From NCBI GenBank assembly GCA_026874595.1, contig CM049310.1:65920056-65984055 (forward strand): a stretch of DNA of 64,000 nucleotides, written 5' to 3'. The notes under the pieces are model-generated. The model saw only the letters and a program-made list of their open reading frames with translations. It did not search any database and was not told the DNA's origin. Shown here one piece after another: positions 1 to 12,852 of this stretch. The position numbers and the translations under genes were made by a program. Positions within the stretch are counted from its first letter, which is position 1. Each line of letters begins with the position of its first letter. This DNA is from Sipunculus nudus (Eukaryota; Annelida; Sipuncula; Golfingiida; Sipunculidae).

Positions 1-639
1 GCGGTCAGAAAACTTCAGCTTATAATTGTATTATGTCACTCGACAAAGTAGTTCCCGGTGGAAGTTCTTATGTTAATATGTTAGATTAATGTCTGTCATG
101 TAATATTTGCGTTGTTTAGTTTAATCCAGCAGGTTAAAGGTTTACATATGTGTTTACCTGTAAAGAAGCGTTCCTTTAATAGTTTTGTAACTTTGGTATT
201 ACTGGGCAAAAGTGACGTAGCGCCAAGAAGCGAGTATGGCTGAATTGGTAGCTCTTGGGCAAAAAGCGTTTCTTTTTCGAGCCAGTGTGTGGATCTTACT
301 ATGATTAACCTGTGTAATTCGAGCTCATAGACAATCCTAGGCGCTATATACGGCAACAAGTTTTTCACGGTGTTGTACTGAGCTAATGATGTACTACTAC
401 TTCATGCAGTATGTATTAAAGCCATTGCAACAGCAGTCTATATCAGCGTTGTATATATGGTGACGCATGGATTATAGGAACCACTTGCAAATCTTTCAGA
501 CCAGGGACGGATCCCCAGTTTTGTAGTTGGGTGTGTCAAAATATGGGCGGATCCTGGTTTAGCAGTTGGGGGGCAGGAGTTAAATTTTGATTTTACATCA
601 AATATATATAATAAAAATAAAATATCTCGAAACTTTTTT

Positions 640-960
640 TTTTCTTTTAGAAAATAGCCGCCAGATGGCGCTGCAGCAATCGTTATTGTGCCATATCTCC
701 AACACTATAGACAGTGTCACAACATTGATTGCAGCATATTAAACTAGATTTAATGTGTTTATCCTCGTGGGGACTCAGTCATATTCTTCCATTACCATGG
801 TGACCTAATATAGGTTACAATTCTTGCAATTCAAAATATTTATTCCTATAGACGGCTTATTTTATTCATGCTTTCCATACTCTATGGCATGATTACATGG
901 CCCTCACTTGAAGTTTTTCCATCTGTCTGTCTGTTCGTCTGTCTGCTCATCTGTGACTTT
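640..960 (+). repeat. Interspersed repeat, forward copy 1
   Basis: This block shares long stretches with 2260-2480 in the same direction (the run around TGATTGCAGCATATTAAACT, then GGTGACCTAATATAGGTTAC). It is also seen in reverse complement around 9120-9450, 10440-10700 and 11680-11950. It ends in a pyrimidine-rich stretch of CTGT repeats. No coding capacity is visible. It is an old interspersed repeat family, class unknown. The first 640 bases of the window show nothing I can name. Confidence 0.55.
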
Positions 961-2259
961 TGAAAATCAGCCAAACCACATAAAGATGTGTTTCGATTTC
1001 CCCAATGATAGGGGTTTCTCATTTAATCAGATCCAAATGTTCCCTGTCTGTCTGCCTTGTAACCTTGGTGCCTATTGTTTTTGGTCATGATCCGGCAAAG
1101 GTCAAGGTCAGGGTCACCAATAAACCTAAAAATGGGTTTTTTTCTGCATATCTTCGTCAATAATAAACAAAGCCAATCAAACTGTAGCTCATGACAAGAT
1201 GGCGACTAGCGCCATTACAAAATTGTTTAATTTTGCTGTTACCATGGGTACGCATTTTTGTGAAAAAATTCAAGAAATTTGAATATTTTTCTTACTTTGC
1301 CATTTTAAAAGCTAGAGACGTCTGGTTGATTGCATTAAGTAGTACTTTATGAGATGTTTATCATACAATAGAAAGTCTCATAGAATCTCGTGCCATTTCT
1401 TGACAAACGAGATCTTTCGAGATTTCATTAAATATGACCTACAAGTCATAATTTAAGAACAATGGCTTTAAAAGTTGTGTATTTTGTGTAATTTATAAAT
1501 ATCTCAAATTTTTTTTTTTTCGTTTTTCGGAAATAGCCACTAGTGGTACGTGAGACACTGTATCATTTTCTGCAATATGTAAAAAAATATCAAACATTTC
1601 ACTATTTTTATTATTGTATCTTAAACTAGGATCATTTTCTTATTCCTCCGCACATGTAGCTTTGTGCTGCGGTTTCCATGGTTACCTAATTTTGGGATAA
1701 AACTTGGCAATCTGAAAATATAGAGTATTTTGCTTCTGTCTCTGTTAAAATTTATACTACAGAGGTCTATAGTGTTTTACAGGAGGTAGCATTCCCTTGA
1801 TTCTATGTCATTCATTTGCAAGTCTCGTCAAATCTAGCTTGATTTAAAAAAAAATGAGAAAATACAAGATTTCACATAAATGCTTATAAATCGATCACGG
1901 TTTATGATAAAAAGGAGTAGTTTTCAGCATTTAGTAGCATTTCAGAAGCTGAACCAGGTTAAACCGCAAATCTCACCACATCTCGTTTCCCGCCAAACGA
2001 GATCATTTGTGATTTCGAACAAATATCTATATCTCGGTCATTTAGATGCGAGAGATTTTATTGTTATATTCAAGAATCACTTGATTAGTTTTAAGTGATA
2101 AATGTGAATATCTCGTCATATCACGCACCATTTCTTGTCAAATGAGAACATGGGACCATCCAAAGAAAAGCCTATAATTCTGTTGTTTTTATGCTGAAGA
2201 CCTATAGTTTTCAGCAATTGATAGCGTCTAACACTCTCGGTCAAATTATGTGATTATAT

Positions 2260-2480
2260 TGTAAGTTTCGCTCACAACTTTGATTGCAACATGTGAAACT
2301 AGATTTAATGCATTTATCCTCTTGGTGAATGTCATATTCTTCCCTTACCATAGTGACCTAATATAGGTTACAATTCTTAAAATTCAAAATATGAAGATTT
2401 ATTCGAATAGACTCTGGCTTATTTTATTCATGCTTTCAATTCTCTTTGGCATGAGTACATGACCTTCACATGGAGTTTTT
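2260..2480 (+). repeat. Interspersed repeat, forward copy 2
   Basis: Diverged direct copy of 640-960, including the shared GTGACCTAATATAGGTTACA string and the GGCATGAGTACATGA end. It is followed at about 2485-2565 by a GTCG/GTGC-rich low-complexity stretch of the kind often seen at repeat boundaries in bivalve DNA. The segment 960-2260 between the two copies contains only short AT-rich sequence with no supported gene. Confidence 0.5.
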
Positions 2481-2959
2481 TTAGCGAACCTGTAAGCTTA
2501 TGCGATGGTGCGGCGACGTCCGTCGTGTGTGGTGCGGTGTGCGTCGTGCGTCGTCTGTACGTTAACCATACTTATCTAAAAAACAGCAGGAACTAGCATC
2601 ACCAAATTTTATGCAAATAATCAGTCATCCAAAAAAACTATATCGGATTTTGTTTATTTTTTTTCTAACTGCATTTTCTTAGATTTTATAGGGAAAAAGC
2701 TTAAAAAGCTTTAAAAATCTTCTTCTCCAAAACTGTCCAGCCAAATTGTTCAGTATTTCACAGAAATGTTCCATGGAACAATCTCTCTCAAGTTTGTTCG
2801 AATGGTTTAAGTTCGGAGATTTTTTGCCGAGTTACAGGAAGTTGAACTTAGTCATCTGTGCAAAAAAGCATACTATACTGAAAATCTCAGAAACGGCTAG
2901 AGCTGTAATCACCAAATTTTATACCAATGTTTGTCGTATATGTCAGATCTGATTTTGAG

Positions 2960-4340
2960 GTATTGGTGGCGCCACCTACATTAATGTGTTTTTTACAAGC
3001 GAAAATGTAATTTTAAACTCTTCTAGCTTATACACTGATTTATGATGAAACTGTTAAGCTGATTGGTTTAAACTTTACAAGAATTATTCTATGGTAGGGT
3101 TCTGCCAGTTTTATAAGAATAGATTGGGTAAATACAGCTTTTAAAAAGCATTGTAGCCAATTGAAAAAGGCTTTCTGTATTTGAAAACAGATTTGACAAC
3201 TTGCTGAGTTTCAGCAGCCAAGTCAAGAGGTCACTCAGTACAAACAGGTGGGGTCCAGACATCACCATGGCAACTGACCTGGCTCAGGGGGGGTGTCTAG
3301 ACAATGTGTCTAGATGTCTAGACACAGCGTCTAGATGGCTAGACACTGTTTAGATGCAGAATTCCCAGATTATTGGAACTATATCTATCAACTGTTTGAA
3401 AAAACTTGGTTTGTATTTTAAGCTAATCGGGTTTATCATCAGGTCACATGTGAACTGCTGCACCCTCATTTTTGGTTGATCTCTGACCTTTTCTCGCTGC
3501 CCAGAGTCCATTTGTGCGTCTGTTTCCACACATAAACCCCCATATCTCGGGAACCGTTTGACCAACTAGGCTAAAAATTTTGCACAAATGTAGCCCTTTG
3601 ATAGCTTTATAACATAAACTAAAAATGGTGGCGCCACCTGCAACCATTTATGCACAGCTTCCATCTGTTCATCTGCCTTGGGATAAAATCACTCATATCT
3701 CAGCAGGGGTTTGACTAATCCACCTGAAATTTTGCAGGTTTATACATCCTGGACAGCTTTCTCGATTTTATGACAGGTGGCGCCACCTACATTCAGGTTT
3801 ACTCTGCAGACATCCAAGCTCATATCTCAGGAACTGTTTGGCTGATTGGGCCAAAATTTTGCATGTGTATAGATCTCTCATAGTTCTTCATCATAGGCAA
3901 AACTGGTGGCGCCACCTGCAACCGTTTATGCCCAGCTCCCACCTGATCATCTGCCTTGGGATAAAATCAATCATATCTCAGCAGTGGTTTGACTTTTCCA
4001 CCTGAAATTTTGCAGGTTTATACATCCTGGACAGCTTTCTCGATTTTATGACAGGTGGCACCACCTACATTCATGTTTACTCTGCAGACATCCAAGCTCA
4101 TATCTCGGGAACTGTTTGACTGATTGGCCCTGAAATTTTGCATGTGTATAGATCTCACATATCTCTTAATCATACACAAAATTGGTGGTGCCACCTGCCA
4201 CTATTTTTGCACAGGGTCCATCTATTTGTCTGCCATGGGCTAAAATCACTCATATCTCAGTAGTGGTTTGACTTATCTGCCTAAAATTTTGCATGTTTAT
4301 ACATCTCGTACAGCTTTCTGGCTTTTGTGGTAGGTGCCGC
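2960..4340 (+). repeat. Tandem array centred on GGTGGCGCCACC
   Basis: Sequence blocks of roughly 280 bp recur. Each carries the perfect 12-bp palindrome GGTGGCGCCACC or a close variant (near 2967, 3629, 3778, 3906, 4057, 4187), then phrases such as CTCATATCTCAG and TTTTGCATGTGTATAG. No open frame is conserved from unit to unit, so this is non-coding tandem or clustered repeat DNA. The palindrome reappears at about 16987, and relatives occur near 25731 and 26332. Confidence 0.6.
3017..3352 (+). repeat. Dispersed repeat, copy A, with TCTAGA palindromes
   Basis: Matches 4685-5030 in direct orientation (TAAGCTGATTGGTT, then ATAGATTGGGTAAAT, then CCAGACATCACCATGGCAAC). Its end (3290-3352) holds a cluster of TCTAGA and GTCTAGAC palindromes that could form alternative hairpins. 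No gene is supported. Confidence 0.5.
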
Positions 4341-4684
4341 AACCTACATAACCTTCAGCTGCAGAAAACCAAGCTATTATGCAACATACCTCACTCTATT
4401 TCCCCTTGCCACTCAATCCATGCCTCACATCACCTTTCCCACCTTGATTTCGGTGGATACACCCAGTCGCTTGTTGACTACCGATATTCTAGTTTTTGTG
4501 TTGTGTGCACCCATGCCAGAATTGCAGCAGTGATGTTTGTTTAATTGTTTCTTGTTCTAAGTGTTTAGTACTTGCATTGTTCATATACATGTTACACATG
4601 TTCTTAAAAAGTAATGGTCCAGCATTGAAGCACTATACCTGGTGTAACCTCATTGCACAGGTATGCATTAGGCCTGTAGGCCTT

Positions 4685-5030
4685 GTTTAAGAAACTTATA
4701 AGCTGATTGGTTAAAACTTTACAAGAATTGTTTTATGGTATTGTTCTGTCAGTTTTATAAGAATAGATTGGGTAAATGCAGCTTTAAAAAGCAGTGTAGC
4801 CAATTGAATAAGGCTTTTAGTGTTTGAAAACAGATTTGGCAACATGGCAAGTTTCAACATGTCAAGTCAAGAGGCCAATCGTTCACCCAGGTGCAGTCCA
4901 GACATCACCATGGCAACTGACCTGGCTCTGTCTGGTGTCCAGATACAGTCTAGACGTCTAGAACCTGCCTACTGTGTCAGATTTTACAATAGGTCAAGTT
5001 ACGCTCTGTATCTATAAATAACTTTGGCAG
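4685..5030 (+). repeat. Dispersed repeat, copy B
   Basis: Second, diverged copy of the 3017-3352 repeat, again ending with TCTAGACGTCTAGA-type palindromes near 4950. A short motif with a 5-bp stem (AGGCCTGTAGGCCT) occurs just before it at about 4671 and again at about 5533, bracketing this block. From 5550 to 7050 I see only AT-rich sequence with scattered short open frames, none convincing. Confidence 0.45.
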
Positions 5031-7049
5031 ACTGCAAACCATTTCAGATTTGACAACAGGTCAAGTTTCAGTCTGTAAGAGCCAGTGGAAAGTTTCAGTC
5101 TATAAGAGCCAGTGGTACGGTTACATGTGGGACATTAGGTACCCTTGACCTGGGGGAAAGCTGAGCCTCTATTGCCAGGATGCATGAATAGGTGTGACTG
5201 AATACCAAGGCTAATAGAGGAACTTGTTCTTAGATTTTATAGGGAAAAAAGCTAAAAAACATTTTCAAATGTTCTTCTCCGAAACCATGCTGCCAAATTG
5301 TCCATTCATCTGTCCCAATATCCCTCCCTGGGAAAAGAACATATAAAAAATATCCTGACTGAAACATCCTAGTTTTAAAACGTCCTAGTCCTAAAAACAT
5401 GCAGGTCCAAAAGTCCATTTGGCTGGAATCATAATGACTAAGGTAGATATGCAGGACATGAGAGGATCAATATTAAATTTTAAAAATAATACTTCCAAAC
5501 TTCCAAATTCATACCCGAAAACAGGTTTGCATTAGGCCTGTAGGCCTTATTATTCTTCAGTAGCATCCAAATAATATAAAAATGTCAATACATAAAAAGT
5601 GTCCTTAGTTTCGAGTGGCCAACAGGAATCTCTCCACACATAATTATACCATGGCTTTTGTTCTCTGTCTGTCATTGAAATATAACCAATGACATCACCA
5701 CATTCACTCCATTGGTCAGACCTGTAGGGTGAACTCCACCCCCTATACTGGCCAATGAAATGAACGGAGAGCTTGTTGATTATACCCTGACATATACAAG
5801 GTCTACATACAGTGTAATAATAGGTTATCATGATATCATCTATCTGTGTGTGTTACTTGCTGACTAAACATCTTGGGGACCCCCCCATTAGTGGTCACCC
5901 CGATGATGAGATAAACACCTTTATCCTAATGAGATTAACAGATTGGGACCTGGCCTGTACAAATAAGGGACCCAGTGACCATGACTAAGAGATTATGCAA
6001 TCAGTATCCAGGCATCATGGAACAAAGGCTTGTTATACATGTGTGAGAGATATGTCACAAGGTAACACAGAAGTTTGAATATATACGAAAGATTAAATTC
6101 ACAAAATCAGTAAAGTAATAATTATAATAAAAATATTCATATTATTTAGTACAGCTGCAAATGAGAGATAGAAGCCCATTGAACTCATTTAGTGTGACAT
6201 GAAATACCAAGAATATACAGCCTTTCATGCCAAATCTTACATACAGTCAGAGAAAGATGCAGTATTTCATTTTTGGTCTTTAAGTAACTTACTTTAACTG
6301 GTCCTTTTGCATTCTTATAATATTCCACTGGAACCCTCTCTCCTTGTTTAAATCTCTGCAAGCACTGCTGCAAACATGATGTTCCAGCCATTTCAAGGCT
6401 AAACACTTGACCCATTGTCTGACCGGTATCATGCCAGTTTGCCGAATCCCAGAATGCCGAATCTGAACTTTTTTATATGAAATCGTCCGTTAATTTGATA
6501 TATATTCATGTTTTTGGAGCGTCGGAGTATTCAGGGGATGAACACGACAAAAACAGTATTAAAAGGCATTGACGGAATACTAATTTCAGCATGTACAAAC
6601 AAGAAGCCCTCTACCAAATTACCGCGTCTTAACAGCTACCAGTCGGCAACCCGGCTGGCAACGAGTCACGCATGATTGGTTATAGCCAACACTTTGAGGT
6701 CCCTGCGAACAAGCGACGGTTCATGATCTTCTCCTGGTGCTGCTGACGTAATCTCGTTGCTTTTTATAATAATGATTGTTTTAGTTATGCATATTGTTTT
6801 TTGTATGAGGTTACTATTGTTGTTTATAGTAATAACTAACAAGACACACTTAGAACAGACAGGTCCTTTGCTCGATCCTGACTTAATCTCGTTGTTTGTT
6901 AGTAAAGATCATTTTATATTCTGCTTATTGTTTTTTATTGGATTAGTATTGTTGTTGTTCGTAATAACTAGCCCAATTCACTTAAACTTAACCCAACATA
7001 CAAGTGGAAACATGACAACACAATATATTCACACTTCTTACGTATGAAA

Positions 7050-8930
7050 CTAGACGACCATAGGTCGAACGCTTTCCGTAAATCGGAAGTGAAACACAGA
7101 CGGACAGACAGAACATATTGTCGGTTTTCTATTAATGGAATGACTCTCAGGGACATTGCTGAGAATATGTGGCCCGTAGAATGACATATGAGGCAAAAGA
7201 ACAGGCAAGCAGACAAAGCTGACAACAAAAGACGAACAGACAGACATACTGACTTTGTGAGACAAGATTGACACCAGATGACATAACCTAGTTATTGAGA
7301 AGATTCAAAGGAAGAAAATGAGTTATAATTTATGTAATTTAGATTTATAGTTTTGGAGGTATGGCGAATTAATGATATACTTGGGAGGCTCTACTGTAGC
7401 GCCATCTAGCAGACATATTCCGAAGACGACAAATGCCTTTCGTATTATTAGTGTATGACATGAGATGTCCCAGTTTCAAAAGGATTCCGTCAAAGCTGTG
7501 GCCTGTAGAATGCTATATGTAAGGCGTAAGAACCAGCAAGCAGGTGACTTTGAGGATAACGGACAAACAGATGGACACACTGACAAAGTGACAGAAGATT
7601 GAAACCAGATGCCTTAATCAGGTTATGGAGAAGACTCAAAGGAAGAAAATAAGCTATAGTTTAAGTAACTGAGGCTTTGGGTGTAAAGATAAGGCCAATA
7701 CAACGGTATGTGTGTGAGGGCCGTGTGCAGCGCCCACTAGTGGCCATATCCGGAAAATGAAAAATTTATTTCTAGATATTAGTGTAAGACATAAGATGTA
7801 ATAGTTTCAAAAGGATTCCGTCAAAACTGTGGCCTATAGAATGATATATGTGAGACGCAAGAGCCAACAAGCAGGCGAATTTGAGGACAACTGACAAACA
7901 GACGAAAACACTGACAAAGTGACTCAAGATTGAGTCCAGATGACTACTCCAGGTTATGGAGAAGACTCAAAGGAAGAAAAAAGCTACAGTTTATGTAACT
8001 GAGGTTTATAGTTTTGGAGATATTGCCAAAGCATGATATGTTGGGAGAGGTTTGAGTTCAGCGCCCCCTAGCGGCCATATCCGGAAAATGAAAAATTGGT
8101 TTCGAGATATTAGTGTAAGACTTAAGATGTAATAGTTTCAAAAGGATTCTTTCAAAACTGTGGCCTGTAGAATGCTATATGTGAGACGCAAGAGCAAGCA
8201 GGCGAATTTGAGGACAACTGACAAACAGACAGACACACTGACAAAGTGTCACAAAATTGTGACCAGATGACTACACTAGGTTATTGAGAAGACTCAGAGG
8301 AAGAAAATAAGCTATAGTTTATGTAATTGAGGCTTATAATTTTGGAGATATGGTCAAAATATGATATGTTCGGGAGGTTCGCATCCAGCGCCCCCTAGCG
8401 GCCCTATTCAAAAAATGAAAAAATAATTTCGAGATACTAGTGTAGGACTTATAATATGTCAGTTTCAAAAAGATTCCTGCAATAATGTGGCCTTTGGCGC
8501 AAGATGAATGAAATCTCGAAATATCTCTATTCACGAGATATTTTACGAGATACTGCAAGACTTGTAATAAAATCTTGTAGTACTAGTTCAATGCTACCTG
8601 ATGCAAAAAGGTCCCCCTTATTTTCGAATATCATGACTTTTCCCCCAAAATCTGTTACCATGGTTACGGCAAATTTGAGTCCGCTACACACCAGATGACA
8701 GGCCTTGGAATGACAATTAAAATGAGCTATTGTTGAAGCAGATACGACTAATAGTCACAAAGATATGAAGAAAAAACCGTTTTGAGAAGTTTTGACAACC
8801 TTGACCTTGACCTTTGACCTATTTTAACCAAAAACAATAGGGCACCTAGAAATTATGTTTTTCATCATCCCTGTAAGTTTCAAGGTTATTGTGGCAAAAT
8901 TGTGGCCAGCAGAGTGATGACAAACAAACA
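7050..8930 (+). repeat. Tandem array, about 335-bp unit, four copies
   Basis: Recurring blocks begin near 7255, 7585, 7925 and 8250. Each contains AGACTCAAAGGAAGAAAA, then a GCGCCCCCTAGCGGCC-like motif and a purine-rich ACAGACAGAC-type stretch. Divergence between units is moderate. The end (8790-8825) carries an inverted AGGTCA-type string like those in the satellite at 17.3-20.5 kb. Nothing coding is conserved. Confidence 0.6.
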
Positions 8931-10304
8931 AACAGACTAGACGACCAGAGGTCGAACGCTTGCCGGAAATGGCCGGACAGAAAAGAGTGAAGCAGACGGA
9001 AAGTTACTAGGAAGACAGACAGGGATCATTTGGAACTAATAAAATTAACCACACATGTTGTGGGAAAGCAGAAAAAATTTTTTTTTTGTGGACAACTGAT
9101 TTTCCAAAGTCGCAGAGGAACAGACAGACAGATGGAAAAACACCATGGGGAGGCTATGTACTCATGTCATAAAGAATGGAAAAACGGAATGAAGTAAGTT
9201 GCAGATGTGACACTATTTATAGTTATGTGATCAGTATCCTGGCACACCATCACGGTTTACAACAAAATATTGAGCTTTAAATGCAGGATATTCTCAAAGT
9301 GTGACCAGGAAAAGCATGACAAGGGACCAAAATAAAAAGCACAGAAAATGAAATCTCAACAAGAATAAGGTCATTTAATCTAGATTCAGATGCTGCAATC
9401 AAAGTTGTGACACTATTTATAGTTATGTAAATATATGGAACAAAATTTCATATATACTGAACTGCAGCTTCTTTTGGTGGCTTTTTTTATTCAAAATGGA
9501 AATAAGTTTTCAGATATTTGAGAATTAAAATGAATCCCACTGCCACCAACCGCAACTGCAAACTGTGGGATGCGTCCCTGGTATGATAGTTGGGATAGTG
9601 TTTCCTGGCAAAACCATCACGGTATAGAAAATCTATTGAGCTTTAATGTAAATGTATGATATACTAGTAATGAAAAGTGGGACCAGGAAGAGCCTGATAA
9701 GGGGCCTCAATAAAGAGCACAGAAAATGAAAATAAAGTTCGAGATAAGTGACCATTTATATTTGATGCGCCCCCCCCCCCCCCAATCATTACCAACTGCA
9801 AATTACGGGATCTGTCCCCGATTTGACATCTGCAACTGAAAATCGGGCATTACTCCCTCATTTGACAGCGACAACTGCAAAATAGGGCATTCATCCCTGA
9901 TGTGATAGATGGGGTAATGTTACAAAAAAATGTGTTCACGTGCTAATGGGATATTCTCAAAATGTGCTCGAACACAGAATAAAAATCACAGGTGGGTTGA
10001 CTTGCATTGTGCCGGAAGTTGTAATGACAGACAGACAGAATGCCAGAATATATAGCTTAATGAATATTTTTTTCAAGAAAATAAAATATTATTCTTTTTC
10101 TCAATATATGTGAGAGCCTAAAAATGGCTTGGCGTATTTTTGGAGATATTTTTTATCATAATTGATATTTTTATCAATAACAGTGGCATTAGAAACTGCC
10201 AACTCGACAAAGTTAGCAGACATGATCGATATGAATGTTTGAGTTGAATCAAGTAGTGAATTGTCCTATGAGCTTGGAAAATATCAGTGGACACATGTGT
10301 TCTT

Positions 10305-10382
10305 AAAAGGGTCTGTTGGTAGAGAGGTTGCCTTCACAAACGGGCTACCCCTCCACCCCAGTTTAATCCTGGAAAGGAGAAT
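10305..10382 (+). repeat. tRNA-derived SINE-like head, copy 1
   Basis: Contains a box-A-like TGTTGGTAGAGAGG and a box-B-like region (CAGTTTAATCCTGG) about 40 bases on, the spacing of a pol III internal promoter. No acceptor-stem pairing was found, so it is a tRNA-derived repeat, not a tRNA gene. Confidence 0.4.
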
Positions 10383-11537
10383 CTTTTTTTTTTAATTTCT
10401 TCCCAAATTCGTTTATTTTATTGGATAAAAAACAGTTTTACCGTTTATGAAGAACAGCATTGGAAGGCTATGTAGACTCATCTTATAAAGAATGGAAAGA
10501 CGGAATGAAATAAGCTGCAATCTTTCGCAATAGATCTTCATATTTGAAATCCAACATTTGTAACCAATGTCAATATGGAAACAGCAGAATATGACAATCT
10601 CAACAAGAATAAGGTCATTTAATCTAGTTTTAGGTGCTGCAATCAAAGATATGACAATATTTATAGATATGGAGATATATGCAACAAAATTTCATATATA
10701 CTGAACTGCAGCTCCTTCTGGTGGCTTTTTTTTCAAAATGGAAACAAGTTTCCAGATATTTGAGAATTTAAATGTATCCCCTCCCACCAACCGCAACTGC
10801 AAACTGTGGGATCCGTCCCTGGTATGATAGTTGGGATAGTGTTTCCTGGCAACACCATCACGGTATGGGAAATCTATTGAGCTTTGAATGTATGATATAC
10901 TAGTAATGAAAAGTGGGACCAGGAAGAGCCTGATAAGCGACGACAATAAAGAGCACATAAAAAGAAAATAAAGTTCGAGATAAGTGAACATTTATCTTTG
11001 ATGCCCCCCCCCCCCCCAATAAATACCAACTGCAAAATACGGGATCTCTTCCCGATTTGACATCTGCATCTGAAAAATCGGGCATTACTCCCTGATTTGA
11101 CACCGACAACTGCAAAATAGGGCATTCGTCCCTGATGTGATGGGGTAATGTTACAGAAAAATGTGTTCACGTCCTAATGGTATATTCTCAAAATGTGCTC
11201 GAACACAGAATAAAAATCACAGGTGGGTTGACTTGCATTGTGCTGGAAGTTGAAATGACAGACAGACAGAATGCCAGAAGATATAGCTTAATGAATGTTT
11301 TTTTCAAGAAAATAAAATATTCTTTTTCTCAATATATGTGAGAGCCTAAAAATGGCTTGGCGTATTTTTGGAGATATTTTTTATTATAATTGATATTATT
11401 ATCAATAAGAGCGGCATTAGAAACTGCCAACTTGGCAAAGTTAGCAGACATGATCGATATGAATTTTTGAGTTGAATCAAGTAGTGAATTGTCCTATGAG
11501 CTAGGAAAATATGAATCGACATATATGTGTTCATAAA

Positions 11538-11610
11538 TGGGTCTGTTGGTAGAGAGGTTCCCCTCTCAAACGGGCTAACTCTTCACCCCAGTTCAAACCT
11601 GGAAAGGGGA
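11538..11610 (+). repeat. tRNA-derived SINE-like head, copy 2
   Basis: Same layout as the copy at 10305, with a better box B (CAGTTCAAACCTGG). It is followed by an A- and T-rich tail shared with the other copy. A functional tRNA is unlikely because the stems do not pair. Confidence 0.42.
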
Positions 11611-12768
11611 AAATCTTTTTTTTTAGTTTCTTCCCAAATTCGTTTATTTTATTGGATAAAAAAAGTTTTACCTTTTATGACGAACAGCATGGGAAGGCTA
11701 TGTAGACTCATCTTATAAAGAATGCAAAGACGGAATGAAATAAGCTGCAGTCTTTCGCAATAGATCTCCATATTTGAAATCCAACATTTGTAACCAATGT
11801 CAATATGGAAATGGCAGAATATCACAATTTCAACAAGAATAAGGTCATTTAATCTAGTTTCAGATGCTGCAATCAAAGTTGTGACACTATTTATAGTTAT
11901 GGAGATATATGGCACAAATATTTCAAAGAATCTGAACTGCAGCTCCTTCTGGTGGCTATGTCCCACCATGGAAATAAGTTTCCAGATATTTGAGAATTTA
12001 TATTGATAACCCGGCCCTCCCCCCCCCCCCCCCCCCCCGCAACTGCAAAAACGGGGATCCGTCTCTGGTATGATAGTTGGGATAGTGTTTCCTGGCAACA
12101 CAATCACGGTTTAGAACAATCTATTGAGCTTTAAATGCAGGATATAATGAAAAGTGTAACCAAGAAAAGCATGATAAGCGGCCACAATAAAGAGCACAGA
12201 AAATGAAAACAAGGTCGAGATAAGTGTCCATTTATATTTGATGCGCCCCCCCCCCCCCCCATTATAACCGGTAAATAGGGTATCCGTCCCCGATTTGACA
12301 TCTGCAACTAAAAAATCTGGCATCACTCCCTGATTTGACACCCACTATTGCAAAATAAGGGATCCTTCCCTGATATGACACGCCGAATGAAAAAATCAAG
12401 GATTCGTCCTTGTCAAGATAGTTGGGGTAATGGCATTACGGAAAAAACTATTCACGTCCTAATGCACGGATATTGTCAAAGTGTGCCCGTGTAAAGAATG
12501 TCAAGAATACAGAATAAAAATCACAGGTGGTTGGACTTGAATTGGGCAGGTTTCTTCTTCTATCAAATGGTGGTTTGTGAGGTGCCTCCTGAATTCATGA
12601 ATATTCATGAAGAATTAGAACCCCACCCGTAAAACAGAACATAAAACCACCAGGAAATGAGGGATTTATCATAATGGAGCAATTCAGAGTGGCTGTATCA
12701 CACCCTGAATCCATAGAATTGAGACTAAAGAACAAGTTTTAAATGAAAGCTGAAATGACGAACGGCTG

Positions 12769-12778
12769 TTATATAAAC
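12769..12778 (+). promoter_or_regulatory. TATA box of the OB-fold gene
   Basis: TTATATAAAC stands about 80 bases ahead of a GTAAGT splice donor (12853). This suggests transcription starting near 12800 and a short non-coding first exon. Inferred from spacing and context. Confidence 0.45.
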
Positions 12779-12799
12779 GGAATTTTGGCTGGGGAAGCT

Positions 12800-12852
12800 C
12801 GTTGGAAGTCTACAGCTTGGACTTGAGAAGGAGCCTATACAACTTTGAGCGA
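12800..12852 (+). other. Probable non-coding first exon (5' UTR)
   Basis: The sequence between the TATA box and the strong donor GTAAGT at 12853 would splice to the acceptor TTTCAG ending at 13376, two bases before the start codon at 13379. The 5' end is approximate. Confidence 0.4.

Larger units (their letters stand above)
9200..12500 (+). repeat. Tandem array, about 1.24-kb unit, three copies
   Basis: Three large blocks recur at about 1240-bp spacing: the phrase TTGTGACACTATTTATAGTT or its variants at about 9400, 10645 and 11880, then CTGGTATGATAGTTGGGATA at about 9580, 10820 and 12065. Each unit holds a poly-C run (9770, 11006 and 12246, plus an extra one at 12018). Two units hold a tRNA-like SINE head. 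Open frames here are short and shift from unit to unit. This is a repeat cluster, not a gene. Confidence 0.65.

Noticed and set aside
11538-11610. A tRNA gene
   Set aside because: Box A and B-like motifs are present, but no acceptor or anticodon stem pairs; it is a tRNA-derived repeat.
11649-12107. 152-codon minus-strand open frame with a poly-Gly run
   Set aside because: It crosses a poly-C tract and repeat units; the frame is not kept in the other copies of the array.
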